Notes: generated by a model from the letters alone, not told the origin. A stretch of 48,195 bases of DNA from Rhizobacter sp. (GCA_025355545.1 JANXZN010000282.1:1-48195); one strand, 5' to 3'. Counted from the stretch's first letter, positions 32,288 through 40,482 are shown. Translations and numbers: made by a program.

Positions 32288-33754
32288 ATGTCTTCAGCGC
32301 CCGAGTTTCGCGTCTTCCTCGTCGGCACCGACGTGCTGGCCGATCGGGCGCTGCACCGCCACCTGCGGCGCCAGTATTCGGTGCACAGCGTCGGCAGCGC
32401 CGCGGATGTCGAGCGACTCATGCGCGAGCACACGCCGGACGTGCTGGTGTGCGAACAGCAGCTCGTGGACGCGCGCGGCGTCGATCTGCTGCAGAAGATG
32501 CGGGTCGAGCACCCGCACACCGTGCGCGTGCTGGCGCTGCAGAGCGCGCGCCGCGAAGAGATGGTGCGGGCCATCAACGACGCGGCGGTCTATCAGGTCG
32601 TGACGCCGCCGTTCGAGCCCGAGCAGCTCGATCTGCTGCTGCAGCGTGCGCTCGAAAGCCGCGAGCTGTCGCGCATCCACCGCTACCTCAGCCGGGAGCT
32701 GAAGTTCGCCGACGCGGTGATCCGCAACGAGAACGACAGCATGACGCGCGCGCTGCAGGAGACCTATCACTTCGACAAGCTGGTGTTCGTCAGCGACAAG
32801 ATGGCCGAGGTCTGCAACACCGCGCGCAAGGCCGCGGCCACCGACCTGCCGGTGCTGCTGATCGGCGAGACCGGCACCGGCAAGGAACTGCTCGCCAAGG
32901 CGATCCACCTGTTCAGCGATCGCCACAAGCAGCTGTTTCTGGCGCAGAACTGCGGCGCCATCGCGCAGGACCTGCTGCTGTCCGAACTGTTCGGCCACAA
33001 GCGCGGCGCGTTTTCGGGCGCGATCAGCGATCGTCTGGGGCTGTTCGTCGCCGCCGACAACGGCACCGTTTTCCTAGACGAGATCTCCGACATCTCGCCG
33101 GCCGTGCAGGTCAGCCTGCTGCGCTTCCTGCAGGACGGCGAGGTCAAGGCGATCGGCAGCGACCGCACCAAGCAGACCCACCTGCGCATCGTCGCGGCGA
33201 GCAACCGGCCGATCCAACTGCTGGTGGACGAAGGCAAGTTTCGGCGCGACCTGTACTACCGTCTGAAGGGCTTCGAGATTTCGATCCCGCCGCTGCGCGA
33301 CCGGCCCGAAGACATCCCGGTGCTGACCGATTACCTGATCAAGAAGTACTGCGAGGTCTTCAACCGCAAGGTGCCGGGCGTGGCGATGCAGGCGCAGCAG
33401 AAGCTGCGCTCGTACGCGTTCCCGGGCAATGTGCGCGAGCTCGAGAACGAGATCCGGCGCACCGTGGCCACGGTGGAGAACGGCGAGTTCATCACCGTGC
33501 AACACCTGTCGACCGAGATCGCGCGCGCCCGCCCGCGCGTCGACCGCAACCAGGCCCAGGCCACGACGCTGGATGGCCGCACGCTGAAGGAACGCGTCGA
33601 GCAGCTCGAGGTCGCGCTGGTGCGCGCCTCGCTGGAGCGCCACCGCTGGAATCACACCCGCGCCGCCGACGAGCTCGGCCTGTCGCGCGTGGGCCTGAGC
33701 AACAAGCTCAAGCGCTATGGCATCGGGCGCCTGGACCAGCCCGAGGCGGCATGA
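32288..33754 (+). CDS. hoxA: HoxA/HupR-type sigma-54 activator of hydrogenase genes, with a degenerate receiver domain
   Basis: The protein is 488 aa with three parts: a receiver-like domain (1-125), an AAA+ domain (about 165-400) and a Fis-type HTH at the C-terminus (NHTRAADELGLSRVGLSNKLKRYG). Walker A is GETGTGKE near 195, the L1 loop is GAFSGA near 240 and Walker B is GTVFLDEI. The receiver has lost its chemistry: the phospho-acceptor Asp is E56 (LVCEQQL), the acidic pair before it reads GT (VGTD), and the conserved Lys is Pro (VTPPF). HoxA and HupR are known to activate hydrogenase transcription in unphosphorylated form, so this protein is probably active by default. It lies directly upstream of the hydrogenase genes and their sigma-54 promoter. 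Confidence 0.88.
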   Translation: MSSAPEFRVFLVGTDVLADRALHRHLRRQYSVHSVGSAADVERLMREHTPDVLVCEQQLVDARGVDLLQKMRVEHPHTVRVLALQSARREEMVRAINDAAVYQVVTPPFEPEQLDLLLQRALESRELSRIHRYLSRELKFADAVIRNENDSMTRALQETYHFDKLVFVSDKMAEVCNTARKAAATDLPVLLIGETGTGKELLAKAIHLFSDRHKQLFLAQNCGAIAQDLLLSELFGHKRGAFSGAISDRLGLFVAADNGTVFLDEISDISPAVQVSLLRFLQDGEVKAIGSDRTKQTHLRIVAASNRPIQLLVDEGKFRRDLYYRLKGFEISIPPLRDRPEDIPVLTDYLIKKYCEVFNRKVPGVAMQAQQKLRSYAFPGNVRELENEIRRTVATVENGEFITVQHLSTEIARARPRVDRNQAQATTLDGRTLKERVEQLEVALVRASLERHRWNHTRAADELGLSRVGLSNKLKRYGIGRLDQPEAA

Positions 33755-33987
33755 GCAGCGCCGGCAGCGACGACAAGGCGACGCGCGCACAGGCGTTCGT
33801 GCAGGGGCTGGTGTCGCCCACGCAGGCGCTGGGCGGGCATCGCGAGCTCGGGACCACGGCGCTGGCGCGCCGGCTCGGCCTGACCGACGAACAACTCGGC
33901 GGACACTGGTGCAGTCGCTGCAGCGGCATCTGGTACGGCTGCATGCTCGAGGTCGAGTGCCCGTCGTGCGGCAACCGGCACGGCTGA
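33751..33987 (+). CDS. Small zinc-ribbon-like hydrogenase-locus protein
   Basis: The protein is 78 aa, starting at an ATG that overlaps the hoxA stop (ATGA). The C-terminus holds C54-x2-C57, C64, and C70-x2-C73 in WCSRCSGIWYGCMLEVECPSCG, a probable zinc ribbon or iron-sulfur site. The N-terminal 50 residues are helical with TTALARRLGLTDEQL, which could be a small DNA- or protein-binding module. I do not recognise a named family. Coupled translation with hoxA suggests a regulatory or maturation role for the hydrogenase (inference). Confidence 0.7.
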   Translation: MSSAGSDDKATRAQAFVQGLVSPTQALGGHRELGTTALARRLGLTDEQLGGHWCSRCSGIWYGCMLEVECPSCGNRHG

Positions 33988-34004
33988 GCGGAACACGCAA
34001 ACAC

Positions 34005-34021
34005 TGGCAAGTTTGTTTGCA
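34005..34021 (+). promoter_or_regulatory. Imperfect sigma-54-like element
   Basis: TGGCAAG-N5-TTGCA matches both conserved blocks but has one extra spacer base compared with the strict -24/-12 distance. It may be a non-functional or regulatory sigma-54 binding site upstream of the better promoter at 34130. Confidence 0.25.
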
Positions 34022-34129
34022 CTCCGGCCGACTGACAACCTTGTTTGTAGGTGCCGGGTTCGCACCGCGAGGCAAGGAGTCGGCGTCGTCGCCCGGTGAC
34101 CTCAGGACATACCCGCGCTCGCGCCGCGC

Positions 34130-34145
34130 TGGCACGTCGCATGCG
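34130..34145 (+). promoter_or_regulatory. Sigma-54 (-24/-12) promoter of the hydrogenase operon
   Basis: TGGCACG-TCGC-ATGC has the full TGGCACG block and GC at correct spacing (GG 34131-34132, GC 34143-34144). Transcription would start near 34156, 31 bases before the hydrogenase small-subunit ATG at 34187, which has a strong GAGGAG ribosome site. It fits control by the HoxA-like activator encoded just upstream. Confidence 0.7.
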
Positions 34146-34186
34146 AACTCGTTCGGGACAACCGATCCTGAACGAGGAGAATTTCG

Positions 34187-35149
34187 ATGGCCAATCTTCT
34201 GTGGTTGCAAGGCGGCGCCTGCTCCGGCAACACCATGTCGTTCCTCAACGCCGAGGAGCCCAGCGCCTGCGACCTGGTCACCGACTTCGGCATCAACGTG
34301 CTGTGGCATCCATCGCTCGGCGTGGAGCTCGGCGAGAACCTGCAGAAGTTGCTGCGCGACTGCGTCAGCGGCGCGATCCCGCTGGACATCTTCGTCTTCG
34401 AGGGCACGGTGGTGACCGCACCGAACGGCACCGGCATGTGGAACCGCTTCGCCGGCCGGGCGATGCAGGACTGGGTCAGCGATCTGTCGAAGGCCGCCCA
34501 GTTCGTCGTCGCGATCGGCGACTGCGCCACCTGGGGCGGGATCCCGGCCACGGCGCCGAACCCGAGCGAATCGCGCGGCCTGCAGTTCCTCAAGCGCGCC
34601 AAGGGCGGCTACCTCGGCGATGCGTTCGTGTCGAAATCGGGCCTGCCGGTGATCAACGTGCCCGGCTGCCCGGCGCACCCGGACTGGATCACGCAGATCG
34701 TCGTCGCGGTGGCCACCGGCCGCGCCGGCGACATCGGGCTGGACGAGTTCCAGCGCCCGAAGACCTTCTTCCAAAGCTTCACGCAGACCGGCTGCACGCG
34801 CAACATGCACTTCGCGTACAAGGTGTCGGCCACCGAGTTCGGCCAGCGCAAGGGCTGCCTGTTCTACGACCTCGGCTGCCGCGGGCCGATGACGCATTCG
34901 CCCTGCAACCGCATCCTGTGGAACCGGCAGTCGTCGAAGACGCGCGCCGGCATGCCGTGCATGGGCTGCACCGAGCCCGAGTTCCCGTTCTTCGACCTCG
35001 CGCCCGGCACCGTATTCAAGACCCAGACCGTGATGGGCGTGCCCAAGGAGCTGCCGCTCGGTGTGGACAAGAAGGGTTACATCGCGCTCACCAGCGCGGC
35101 CAAGAACGCGGCGCCGCGCTGGGCCGAACAAGACATCTTCGTCGTCTAA
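34187..35149 (+). CDS. hhyS: [NiFe] hydrogenase small subunit, group 1h (actinobacterial-type)
   Basis: The protein is 320 aa and carries the iron-sulfur relay of an uptake hydrogenase. It lacks the twin-arginine signal and C-terminal anchor of classical membrane-bound group 1 enzymes, so it should be cytoplasmic. For the proximal cluster, C12, C113 (GDCATWGG) and C161 (PGCPAHPD) are present, but the usual second Cys of the CxxC pair is N15. The Ralstonia group 1h enzyme is known to use three Cys and one Asp there. Medial ligands C240, C258 and C261 and distal C203, C224 and C231 are visible; the usual distal His position holds Q200. The ribosome site is GAGGAG. The family oxidises H2 at low levels in air. 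Confidence 0.93.
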   Translation: MANLLWLQGGACSGNTMSFLNAEEPSACDLVTDFGINVLWHPSLGVELGENLQKLLRDCVSGAIPLDIFVFEGTVVTAPNGTGMWNRFAGRAMQDWVSDLSKAAQFVVAIGDCATWGGIPATAPNPSESRGLQFLKRAKGGYLGDAFVSKSGLPVINVPGCPAHPDWITQIVVAVATGRAGDIGLDEFQRPKTFFQSFTQTGCTRNMHFAYKVSATEFGQRKGCLFYDLGCRGPMTHSPCNRILWNRQSSKTRAGMPCMGCTEPEFPFFDLAPGTVFKTQTVMGVPKELPLGVDKKGYIALTSAAKNAAPRWAEQDIFVV

Positions 35150-35159
35150 GGGGAAACTC

Positions 35160-36761
35160 ATGTCAGCCGTTCAAACACTCGACATCTCCCCGGTCGGCCG
35201 CGTCGAAGGCGACCTCGACATCCGTGTCGACATCCAGGATGGCCACGTCGTCAACGCCTGGACCCAGGCCGAACTGTTCCGTGGTTTCGAGGTCATCCTG
35301 CGCGACAAGGACCCGCAGGCCGGGCTCGTGGTCACACCGCGTGCCTGCGGCATCTGCGGCGCCTCGCACCTGACCTGCGCCGCCTGGGCGCTCGACACCG
35401 CCTGGCAGACCGAAGTGCCGCGCAACGCGATCCTGGCGCGCAACCTCGGCCAGATCGTCGAGAGCCTGCAAAGCCAGCCGCGCTACTTCTACGGTCTCTA
35501 CGCGATCGACCTGACGAACAAGAAGTACAAGCACAGCAAGTACTACGAAGAAGCCTGCAAGCGCTTCGCGCCGTTCACCGGTACCTCGTACGAACTCGGT
35601 GTGACGATCTCCGGCAAGCCGGTCGAGATCTACGCGCTGCTCGGCGGGCAATGGCCGCACTCGAGCTACATGGTGCCGGGCGGCGTGATGTGCGCGCCGA
35701 CCTTGACCGACGTGACCCGCGCGTGGGCGATCCTCGAGTACTTCAAGGTCAACTGGCTCGAGTCGTGCTGGCTCGGCTGCAAGCTCGAGCGCTACGAGCA
35801 GATCAAGACCTACGACGACTTCATGGTGTGGCTCGACGAATCGCCCGCGCACGCCAACTCCGACCTCGGCTTCTACTGGAAGATGGGCCTGGACGTGGGA
35901 CTGGACAAATACGGCGGCGGCGTCGGCCGCTACATGTCGTGGGGCTATCTGCCGCACGAAGACAAATACCAGAAGCCGACCATCGACACACGCAACGCTT
36001 CGGTGATCATGAAAAGCGGCGTCTACGACGGCGCCACCGACACCCACGTGCTGATGGACCAGAAGTTCGCGCGCGAGAACGTCAAGCACGCCTGGTACGA
36101 CGAGGACGCTGCCGGCGACCAGCATCCGTTCGACCGCACGACGCGACCGATACAAAACAACGACGTCGACTTCAACGGCAAGTACTCGTGGGCCACTGCG
36201 GTATCGCACGTCGACGCGGGTCGCCTCGAGGCGGGTCCGTTTGCGCGCCAAATGGTCGCCGGGGGCCGGCACGGCGAGCCATGGCAGCACTACGACGGGC
36301 TCATCCTGGACATGTTCAAGAAGATGAGAGGCCCGAGCCTGCACCTGCGCCAGATCGCACGCATGCACGAGACCAGCAAGCTGTACCGCCAGGCCGAGCG
36401 CTGCCTGCGCGAGTTCAAGCTGAACGACCCGTGGTACATCAAGCCGAAGGAGCGCGACGGCCGCGGCTGGGGTGCCACCGAGGCGATCCGCGGCGCCCTC
36501 TGCCACTGGATCGAGGTCAAGGACGGCAAGATCAAGAACTACCAGATCATCGCGCCGACCACCTGGAACGTGGGCCCGCGCGATGGCCAGCAGGTGCGAG
36601 GCCCGATCGAAGAAGCGCTGATCGGCGCGCCGATCGCCGACGCCAGCGACCCGGTCGAGGTCGGGCATGTGGCACGCTCCTTCGATTCCTGCCTGGTGTG
36701 CACCGTCCACGCACATGATGCGAAGACGGGGGGTGAGCTGGCACGTTTTCGCATCGGATGA
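35160..36761 (+). CDS. hhyL: [NiFe] hydrogenase large subunit, group 1h (actinobacterial-type)
   Basis: The protein is 533 aa from the ATG at 35160 (MSAVQTLDISPVGRVEGDLD), with an AGGGGA ribosome site; an upstream in-frame extension overlaps the small-subunit gene. The nickel ligands are in the L1 motif R-A-C63-G-I-C66 and the C-terminal L2 motif D-S-C511-L-V-C514-T-V-H517. The usual DPC is DSC here. Sixteen residues after H517 (to the end RFRIG) form the peptide expected to be removed by the maturation protease encoded downstream. The large subunit holds the NiFe(CN)2CO centre where H2 is split. It lies 10 bases after the small-subunit gene. Confidence 0.95.
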   Translation: MSAVQTLDISPVGRVEGDLDIRVDIQDGHVVNAWTQAELFRGFEVILRDKDPQAGLVVTPRACGICGASHLTCAAWALDTAWQTEVPRNAILARNLGQIVESLQSQPRYFYGLYAIDLTNKKYKHSKYYEEACKRFAPFTGTSYELGVTISGKPVEIYALLGGQWPHSSYMVPGGVMCAPTLTDVTRAWAILEYFKVNWLESCWLGCKLERYEQIKTYDDFMVWLDESPAHANSDLGFYWKMGLDVGLDKYGGGVGRYMSWGYLPHEDKYQKPTIDTRNASVIMKSGVYDGATDTHVLMDQKFARENVKHAWYDEDAAGDQHPFDRTTRPIQNNDVDFNGKYSWATAVSHVDAGRLEAGPFARQMVAGGRHGEPWQHYDGLILDMFKKMRGPSLHLRQIARMHETSKLYRQAERCLREFKLNDPWYIKPKERDGRGWGATEAIRGALCHWIEVKDGKIKNYQIIAPTTWNVGPRDGQQVRGPIEEALIGAPIADASDPVEVGHVARSFDSCLVCTVHAHDAKTGGELARFRIG

Positions 36762-36829
36762 CTCAAACTCCTCCAGAGCGCCCGCCGGACCACCCGCACG
36801 GGCGCCGCAGCTTCGAGGAGACCTAAGAG

Positions 36830-37144
36830 ATGTCAACGAGCGACGATGATCGCCTGCGGGACCAGATCGGCGCCACGATGGCGGCCGGTCTGGAGACGCA
36901 GACCGAGCCGTTCCCCGAAACCGACAAGGAGTTCGGCCAGTTGCTGGCCGAAGTACGCGAGTTGGCGCCCGGCGACCTGAAGGGCAAGCTGATCCTCACC
37001 GGCTTCGCCGACAAACCGTATGGGCCGGACCAGATGCGCTGCCAGGAATGCATGTACTACCTGGTGCATCGCAAGTGGTGTGACCTGCCCGAACTCGCCG
37101 TGCCGGTCGAACCCGACTGGTGGTGCCGGCTGTGGCGCATCTGA
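36830..37144 (+). CDS. HiPIP-like small iron-sulfur protein of the hydrogenase operon
   Basis: The protein is 104 aa with a good GAGGAG ribosome site. The C-terminal third has C71-x2-C74-MYY, then C84-DLPEL, then V-x4-WWC99-RLW. This order and the aromatic spacing (CxxCxxY ... CxxxP ... GWC-x2-W) resemble high-potential iron-sulfur proteins, with a shorter second loop. The N-terminal 60 residues are acidic and helical, unlike secreted HiPIPs, and there is no signal peptide. It would be a cytoplasmic electron acceptor or a subunit bound to the hydrogenase (inference). The gene lies between the large subunit and its protease. Confidence 0.6.
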   Translation: MSTSDDDRLRDQIGATMAAGLETQTEPFPETDKEFGQLLAEVRELAPGDLKGKLILTGFADKPYGPDQMRCQECMYYLVHRKWCDLPELAVPVEPDWWCRLWRI

Positions 37145-37165
37145 GCTGAGCCGCGGGCCGATGCC

Positions 37166-37648
37166 ATGCTGGTCGTGATTGGCTGCGGCAACCTGAACCG
37201 CTGCGACGACGCTGCCGGTGTGCGCGTGGTGCAGCACCTGCGTGAGCAGTTCGGTGCGCAACTGCCACCCGGCGTGAAGCTGTTCGACGCCGGCACCGGT
37301 GGCATGGAGGTGATGTTCCAGGCGCGCGGCGCCACCGCGCTGATCGTCGTCGACGCCTGCCGCAGCGGCTCTGACGCCGGTGCGATCTTCCGGCTGCCGG
37401 GGACCGAGATCGACACCGCGCATGTGCCCGGGTACAGCCTGCACGACTTCCGCTGGGATCACGCCGTGCATGCCGGCCGGCGCATCTTCGGCGCCGACTT
37501 TCCCGACGACCTGACCGTGTACCTCATCGAAGCCGGTTCGCTGCAGCTCGGCACCGAGCTGACGGCCCCGGTCGCCCGCGCGGTCGACGAGGTCTGCGCG
37601 CACGTCGCGCAGAGCATCCGCGACCGGCAGGCCGCCACCTCGCCGTGA
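37166..37648 (+). CDS. Hydrogenase maturation endopeptidase (HyaD/HoxM/HupD family)
   Basis: The protein is 160 aa and starts MLVVIGCGNLNRCDDAAG, the family opening G-x-GN-x2-R-x-DD-x-xG in which the acidic residues bind nickel. It continues with FDAGTGGMEVMFQARGATALIVVDACRSG, matching the second conserved region where a Asp/His pair completes the site. HDFRWDHAVHAGRRIF carries a conserved His. Family role: removes the C-terminal peptide of the large subunit after nickel insertion, here probably the 16 residues after H517. The next gene starts inside its stop codon (GTGA). Confidence 0.88.
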   Translation: MLVVIGCGNLNRCDDAAGVRVVQHLREQFGAQLPPGVKLFDAGTGGMEVMFQARGATALIVVDACRSGSDAGAIFRLPGTEIDTAHVPGYSLHDFRWDHAVHAGRRIFGADFPDDLTVYLIEAGSLQLGTELTAPVARAVDEVCAHVAQSIRDRQAATSP

Positions 37649-37962
37649 CCCACAGCGTCTTCGTCGGCCACGGCCGGGTGCTGGTGCCGCGCAGCACCTA
37701 CGACTGCTACCTCGGTGGCGCCGAGTCGGCCGCGCTGGTCGAGCGCGACGCCCGGATCCTGCTGCTGCCGCTGCGCGGCCCGGTCGCGGGCGGCATGCTG
37801 CTCAAGCAGCGCAATCTGCGCGGCGACCGGGTCATGCTGGCGACCGATTTTCTCGACCGGCTGGGGTGGGACGCCTTTGCCGCCGAGGCCGAATTCGAGG
37901 TGCGCTGGATCGCCGAAGCCGGCGCGTTGCTGATCCAGGGCCTGAGCGCGGCCCGCACCTGA
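37645..37962 (+). CDS. Hydrogenase-locus hypothetical protein
   Basis: The protein is 105 aa starting at a GTG that overlaps the protease stop by 4 bases. It is a compact, probably beta-rich protein: VFVGHGRVLVPRSTYDCYLGGAESAALVERDARILLLPLRGPVAGGMLLKQRNLRGDR. It contains one cysteine, no signal peptide and no membrane segment. I recognise no named family. Translational coupling to the protease suggests a role in maturation or assembly (inference). Confidence 0.7.
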   Translation: MTHSVFVGHGRVLVPRSTYDCYLGGAESAALVERDARILLLPLRGPVAGGMLLKQRNLRGDRVMLATDFLDRLGWDAFAAEAEFEVRWIAEAGALLIQGLSAART

Positions 37963-38086
37963 GCTCGGCGCGGGACGCCACGCACTGCAAACCATCTTTG
38001 CGCTCGCATACCATGTTGACGTGCGCATCGCGCGTCGCTAGCCTGATTCCAGTAGCGGCGTCGTCGACGCCTGCGGAAGGTCCGTC

Positions 38087-39088
38087 TTGCAGCCCGTCTC
38101 CACCTCTCTGTCGAGCACTCAGTTCGAAGCGGCCCTGAACGCGGCCGAAGACGCCGACGCATCGCCGGAGGAACGCGCCGAGATGCTGATGGAAATCGCA
38201 ATGGGCCTGCAGTCGCGGCCGAAGTCGGCGCAGCAGCTGACCGACGCGATCGGCCTTTACGAACGGGCGCGCGACATGGCTCCCGCGCAGGCCCAGCTGC
38301 TGAAGGCACGCATCGTCGCGCGCATGGGCACCGCGCTGCAGGCCCTGCCCGACGGCAGCGCCGCGAGCCTGGAGCGGGCGCTGGAATGCTTTCGCGGCGC
38401 GATCGACACCTTGCAGGCGCACGGCAAGCCCGAGGAAGTGGCCGAGACCGAACTGAACCAGGGCCTGGTGCTGCAGGCGCTGGCAGGCCTGGGGCGCGCT
38501 CGCCTCACCGACGCGATCGGTGCCTACCACCGTTCGCTGCGCGTGTTCGAGCGTGAGGCGTTCCCGCAGGAATACGCGGTGCTGCACAACAACCTCGCGA
38601 TCGCCTACCTCTCGATGTCGGCCACCGACGAAACCGGCCGGATGCGCGAGGCGCTCGCGGTGCAGTCGTTCGAGGAGGTGCTCAAGGTCATCAACCTGAT
38701 CGACCACCCGAGCGAGTACGCGATGATCAACAACAACCTCGGCAACGCGCTGCAGTACGCCTCCAGTGGCCACGTGCTCGAGAACAACCTGCGCGCGCTG
38801 GCCGCCTACGACGAGGCGCTGCGCGTGCGCAACCCGCGCGACACGCCTCTCGAATACGCGAACACGATCGCCAACAAGGCGAACGTGCTGCGCAGCCTGA
38901 CCCCCCAGCCCACGGTCTCGGGCGCCGGCGCCGCGCCGATCGACCCGCTCGGCGATGCGCTGGCCCTGGTGCGCGAGGCCGGTGAACTGTTCGCGCGCTA
39001 CGGCGACGAGGACAAGGCGGCGCTGATGTGCGACGCCGGCGCCGAGATCGACGCGGCGCTGGCCGAGCGCCGCCAGCGCTCGAACTAG
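38087..39088 (+). CDS. Tetratricopeptide-repeat protein
   Basis: The protein is 333 aa from a TTG start (MQPVSTSLSSTQFEAAL); no better ATG is present in frame nearby. It is almost wholly helical with repeated TPR-like hairpins, such as LTDAIGLYERARDMAPAQAQLLKARIVARMG, ASLERALECFRGAIDTLQ, LTDAIGAYHRSLRVF, YAVLHNNLAIAYLSM and YAMINNNLGNALQYA. TPR proteins of this kind are found in group 1h hydrogenase clusters and probably act as an assembly scaffold. About 125 bases separate it from the previous gene. The pathway partner is not shown by the sequence. Confidence 0.82.
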   Translation: MQPVSTSLSSTQFEAALNAAEDADASPEERAEMLMEIAMGLQSRPKSAQQLTDAIGLYERARDMAPAQAQLLKARIVARMGTALQALPDGSAASLERALECFRGAIDTLQAHGKPEEVAETELNQGLVLQALAGLGRARLTDAIGAYHRSLRVFEREAFPQEYAVLHNNLAIAYLSMSATDETGRMREALAVQSFEEVLKVINLIDHPSEYAMINNNLGNALQYASSGHVLENNLRALAAYDEALRVRNPRDTPLEYANTIANKANVLRSLTPQPTVSGAGAAPIDPLGDALALVREAGELFARYGDEDKAALMCDAGAEIDAALAERRQRSN

Positions 39089-39119
39089 GCATGGTTTCTT
39101 GCAGCTTGGAGTTCATCGG

Positions 39120-39317
39120 ATGACCACACTGACTCTCGTGGGCCTGCTCGTGCTGGCGCTCGTGCTCGCGCTCGCGGCGGGCGCGGCCAGCGGCGTGAAG
39201 ATCGGCGCCGAGGCGCTTGGCGCGGGCCTCGCCGCGATGATGGGCGCGTTCTTCGGGCCCACCGCCGCGCTGCCGGCCGTGCTCGTGGGCCTGGGCGTTC
39301 TGTACTTCCTGCACTGA
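39120..39317 (+). CDS. Small two-helix membrane protein
   Basis: The protein is 65 aa from the ATG at 39120 (MTTLTLVGLLVLALVLALAAG). Two hydrophobic segments are visible, the first at about 4-22 and the second from about 35 to the end (AGLAAMMGAFFGP, LPAVLVGLGVLYFL). The longer frame from 39099 has no better start. It is encoded between the TPR gene and another small membrane protein. Possible role: anchoring the otherwise soluble hydrogenase complex at the membrane (inference). Confidence 0.7.
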   Translation: MTTLTLVGLLVLALVLALAAGAASGVKIGAEALGAGLAAMMGAFFGPTAALPAVLVGLGVLYFLH

Positions 39318-39329
39318 AGGAGCGCGACG

Positions 39330-39551
39330 ATGTTCGACATGTTCATGAACTCCGCCAAGCTCTTCGTCGCGGGCAAGCTGTTCCGCGACAAACGCGACGT
39401 GCTGCTGCAGTGGCTCAAGGGCTTCGGCGTGTGCCTCGCGCTGCTGCTGCTGGTGGGCTGGTTCGTCTCGCCGCTGGTCGGCGTCGTCGTCGCGTCGATC
39501 GTCGGCGGCTACCTCCAGCCCTTGTTGTTCAAGGACCTGAAGTACGCCTGA
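39330..39551 (+). CDS. Small membrane protein
   Basis: The protein is 73 aa, MFDMFMNSAKLFVAGKLFRDKRD, preceded by AAGGAG. The N-terminal amphipathic basic segment is followed by a hydrophobic stretch (GVCLALLLLVGWFVSPLVGVVVASIVGGYL) long enough for one or two membrane helices. It is 12 bases downstream of the previous small membrane-protein gene, so the two probably act together. No family is recognised. Confidence 0.7.
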   Translation: MFDMFMNSAKLFVAGKLFRDKRDVLLQWLKGFGVCLALLLLVGWFVSPLVGVVVASIVGGYLQPLLFKDLKYA

Positions 39552-39576
39552 TCGCGACACTTCGGCACCCCCCGCC

Positions 39577-40482
39577 ATGACTGCCCGCGACACCCCGCCC
39601 GATCTCGACGCCGCGCATGCCGAGTCGGCGAACGAACTGGCGCGGCGTGCCGACGAGCTGGCACGGCTCGAGGCGCTGACCCACGGCTGGGAGCCGGCGC
39701 AGCAGGCGGTGCTGAGCGCGATCAAGACCGGCATCGAAGAGCTCAACGCCGAGGCCTTGCGGCGACTCATCCGTGCGCTCAAGGGTGACGAGGCCGCGGC
39801 GGCCGCGCTGCGCCAGGCCGTGCGCGACCCGCTGGTCTACCAGGTGCTGCTGTTCCACGGCCTGGTGAAGGAGCCGCTCGAACACCGTGTCGCGCGCGCG
39901 CTCGACGAGGTGCGGCCGATGCTCAAGACGCATGGCGGCGATGTCGAGCTGGTCGCGGTGAAATTCCCCGACACGGTCGAGGTGCGGCTGATCGGTTCGT
40001 GCCAGTCCTGCCCGTCGTCGGGCGAGACCCTGAGCGAGGGCGTCGAGAAGGCGATCAAGGCCTTGTGCCCCGAGATCGCCACCGTCACCCGCGTCAGCCG
40101 CGGCGCCCCGGAGGCCGCACCGGGCGGTGCGCAGGTCGTGCACTTCGTCAGCCCCTTCGCGCGCCAGCAGGACGCCGGCTGGACCGATGTCTGCGCGCTG
40201 GCCGAGCTGCACGACGACGCGATCGTGTCGCGCGCGGTCGAAGGCCGCGACGTGCTGCTCTACCGCCACGGCGACACCGTCTCGTGCCTGGACAACGCCT
40301 GCGCGCACATGGGCATGCCGCTCGACGGCGGGCAGCTCGAGGGCGGCACGCTGCGCTGCCCGTACCACGGCTTCGTCTACCTGCTCGAAACCGGCGAGTG
40401 CCTGACGGTGCCCGAGGTGCAGCTCGCCGTGCACGCCGTCAAGATCGTCGGTGAACGCGTGGCCGTGCGGCTGCGCCGATAG
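39577..40482 (+). CDS. NifU-domain and Rieske [2Fe-2S] fusion protein
   Basis: The protein is 301 aa. After ~90 helical residues comes a NifU C-terminal-type domain (about 100-160: LKTHGGDVELVAVKFPDTVEVRLIGSCQSCPSSGETL) with the CxxC pair that binds a cluster. A Rieske domain follows at about 195-285, with C-A-H-MG (first ligand pair) and C-PYHGF (second), joined by LDGGQLEGGTLRC. Proteins of this build are typical of group 1h/2a hydrogenase clusters and are proposed to carry electrons from the hydrogenase to the respiratory chain. Start at ATG 39577. Confidence 0.88.
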   Translation: MTARDTPPDLDAAHAESANELARRADELARLEALTHGWEPAQQAVLSAIKTGIEELNAEALRRLIRALKGDEAAAAALRQAVRDPLVYQVLLFHGLVKEPLEHRVARALDEVRPMLKTHGGDVELVAVKFPDTVEVRLIGSCQSCPSSGETLSEGVEKAIKALCPEIATVTRVSRGAPEAAPGGAQVVHFVSPFARQQDAGWTDVCALAELHDDAIVSRAVEGRDVLLYRHGDTVSCLDNACAHMGMPLDGGQLEGGTLRCPYHGFVYLLETGECLTVPEVQLAVHAVKIVGERVAVRLRR

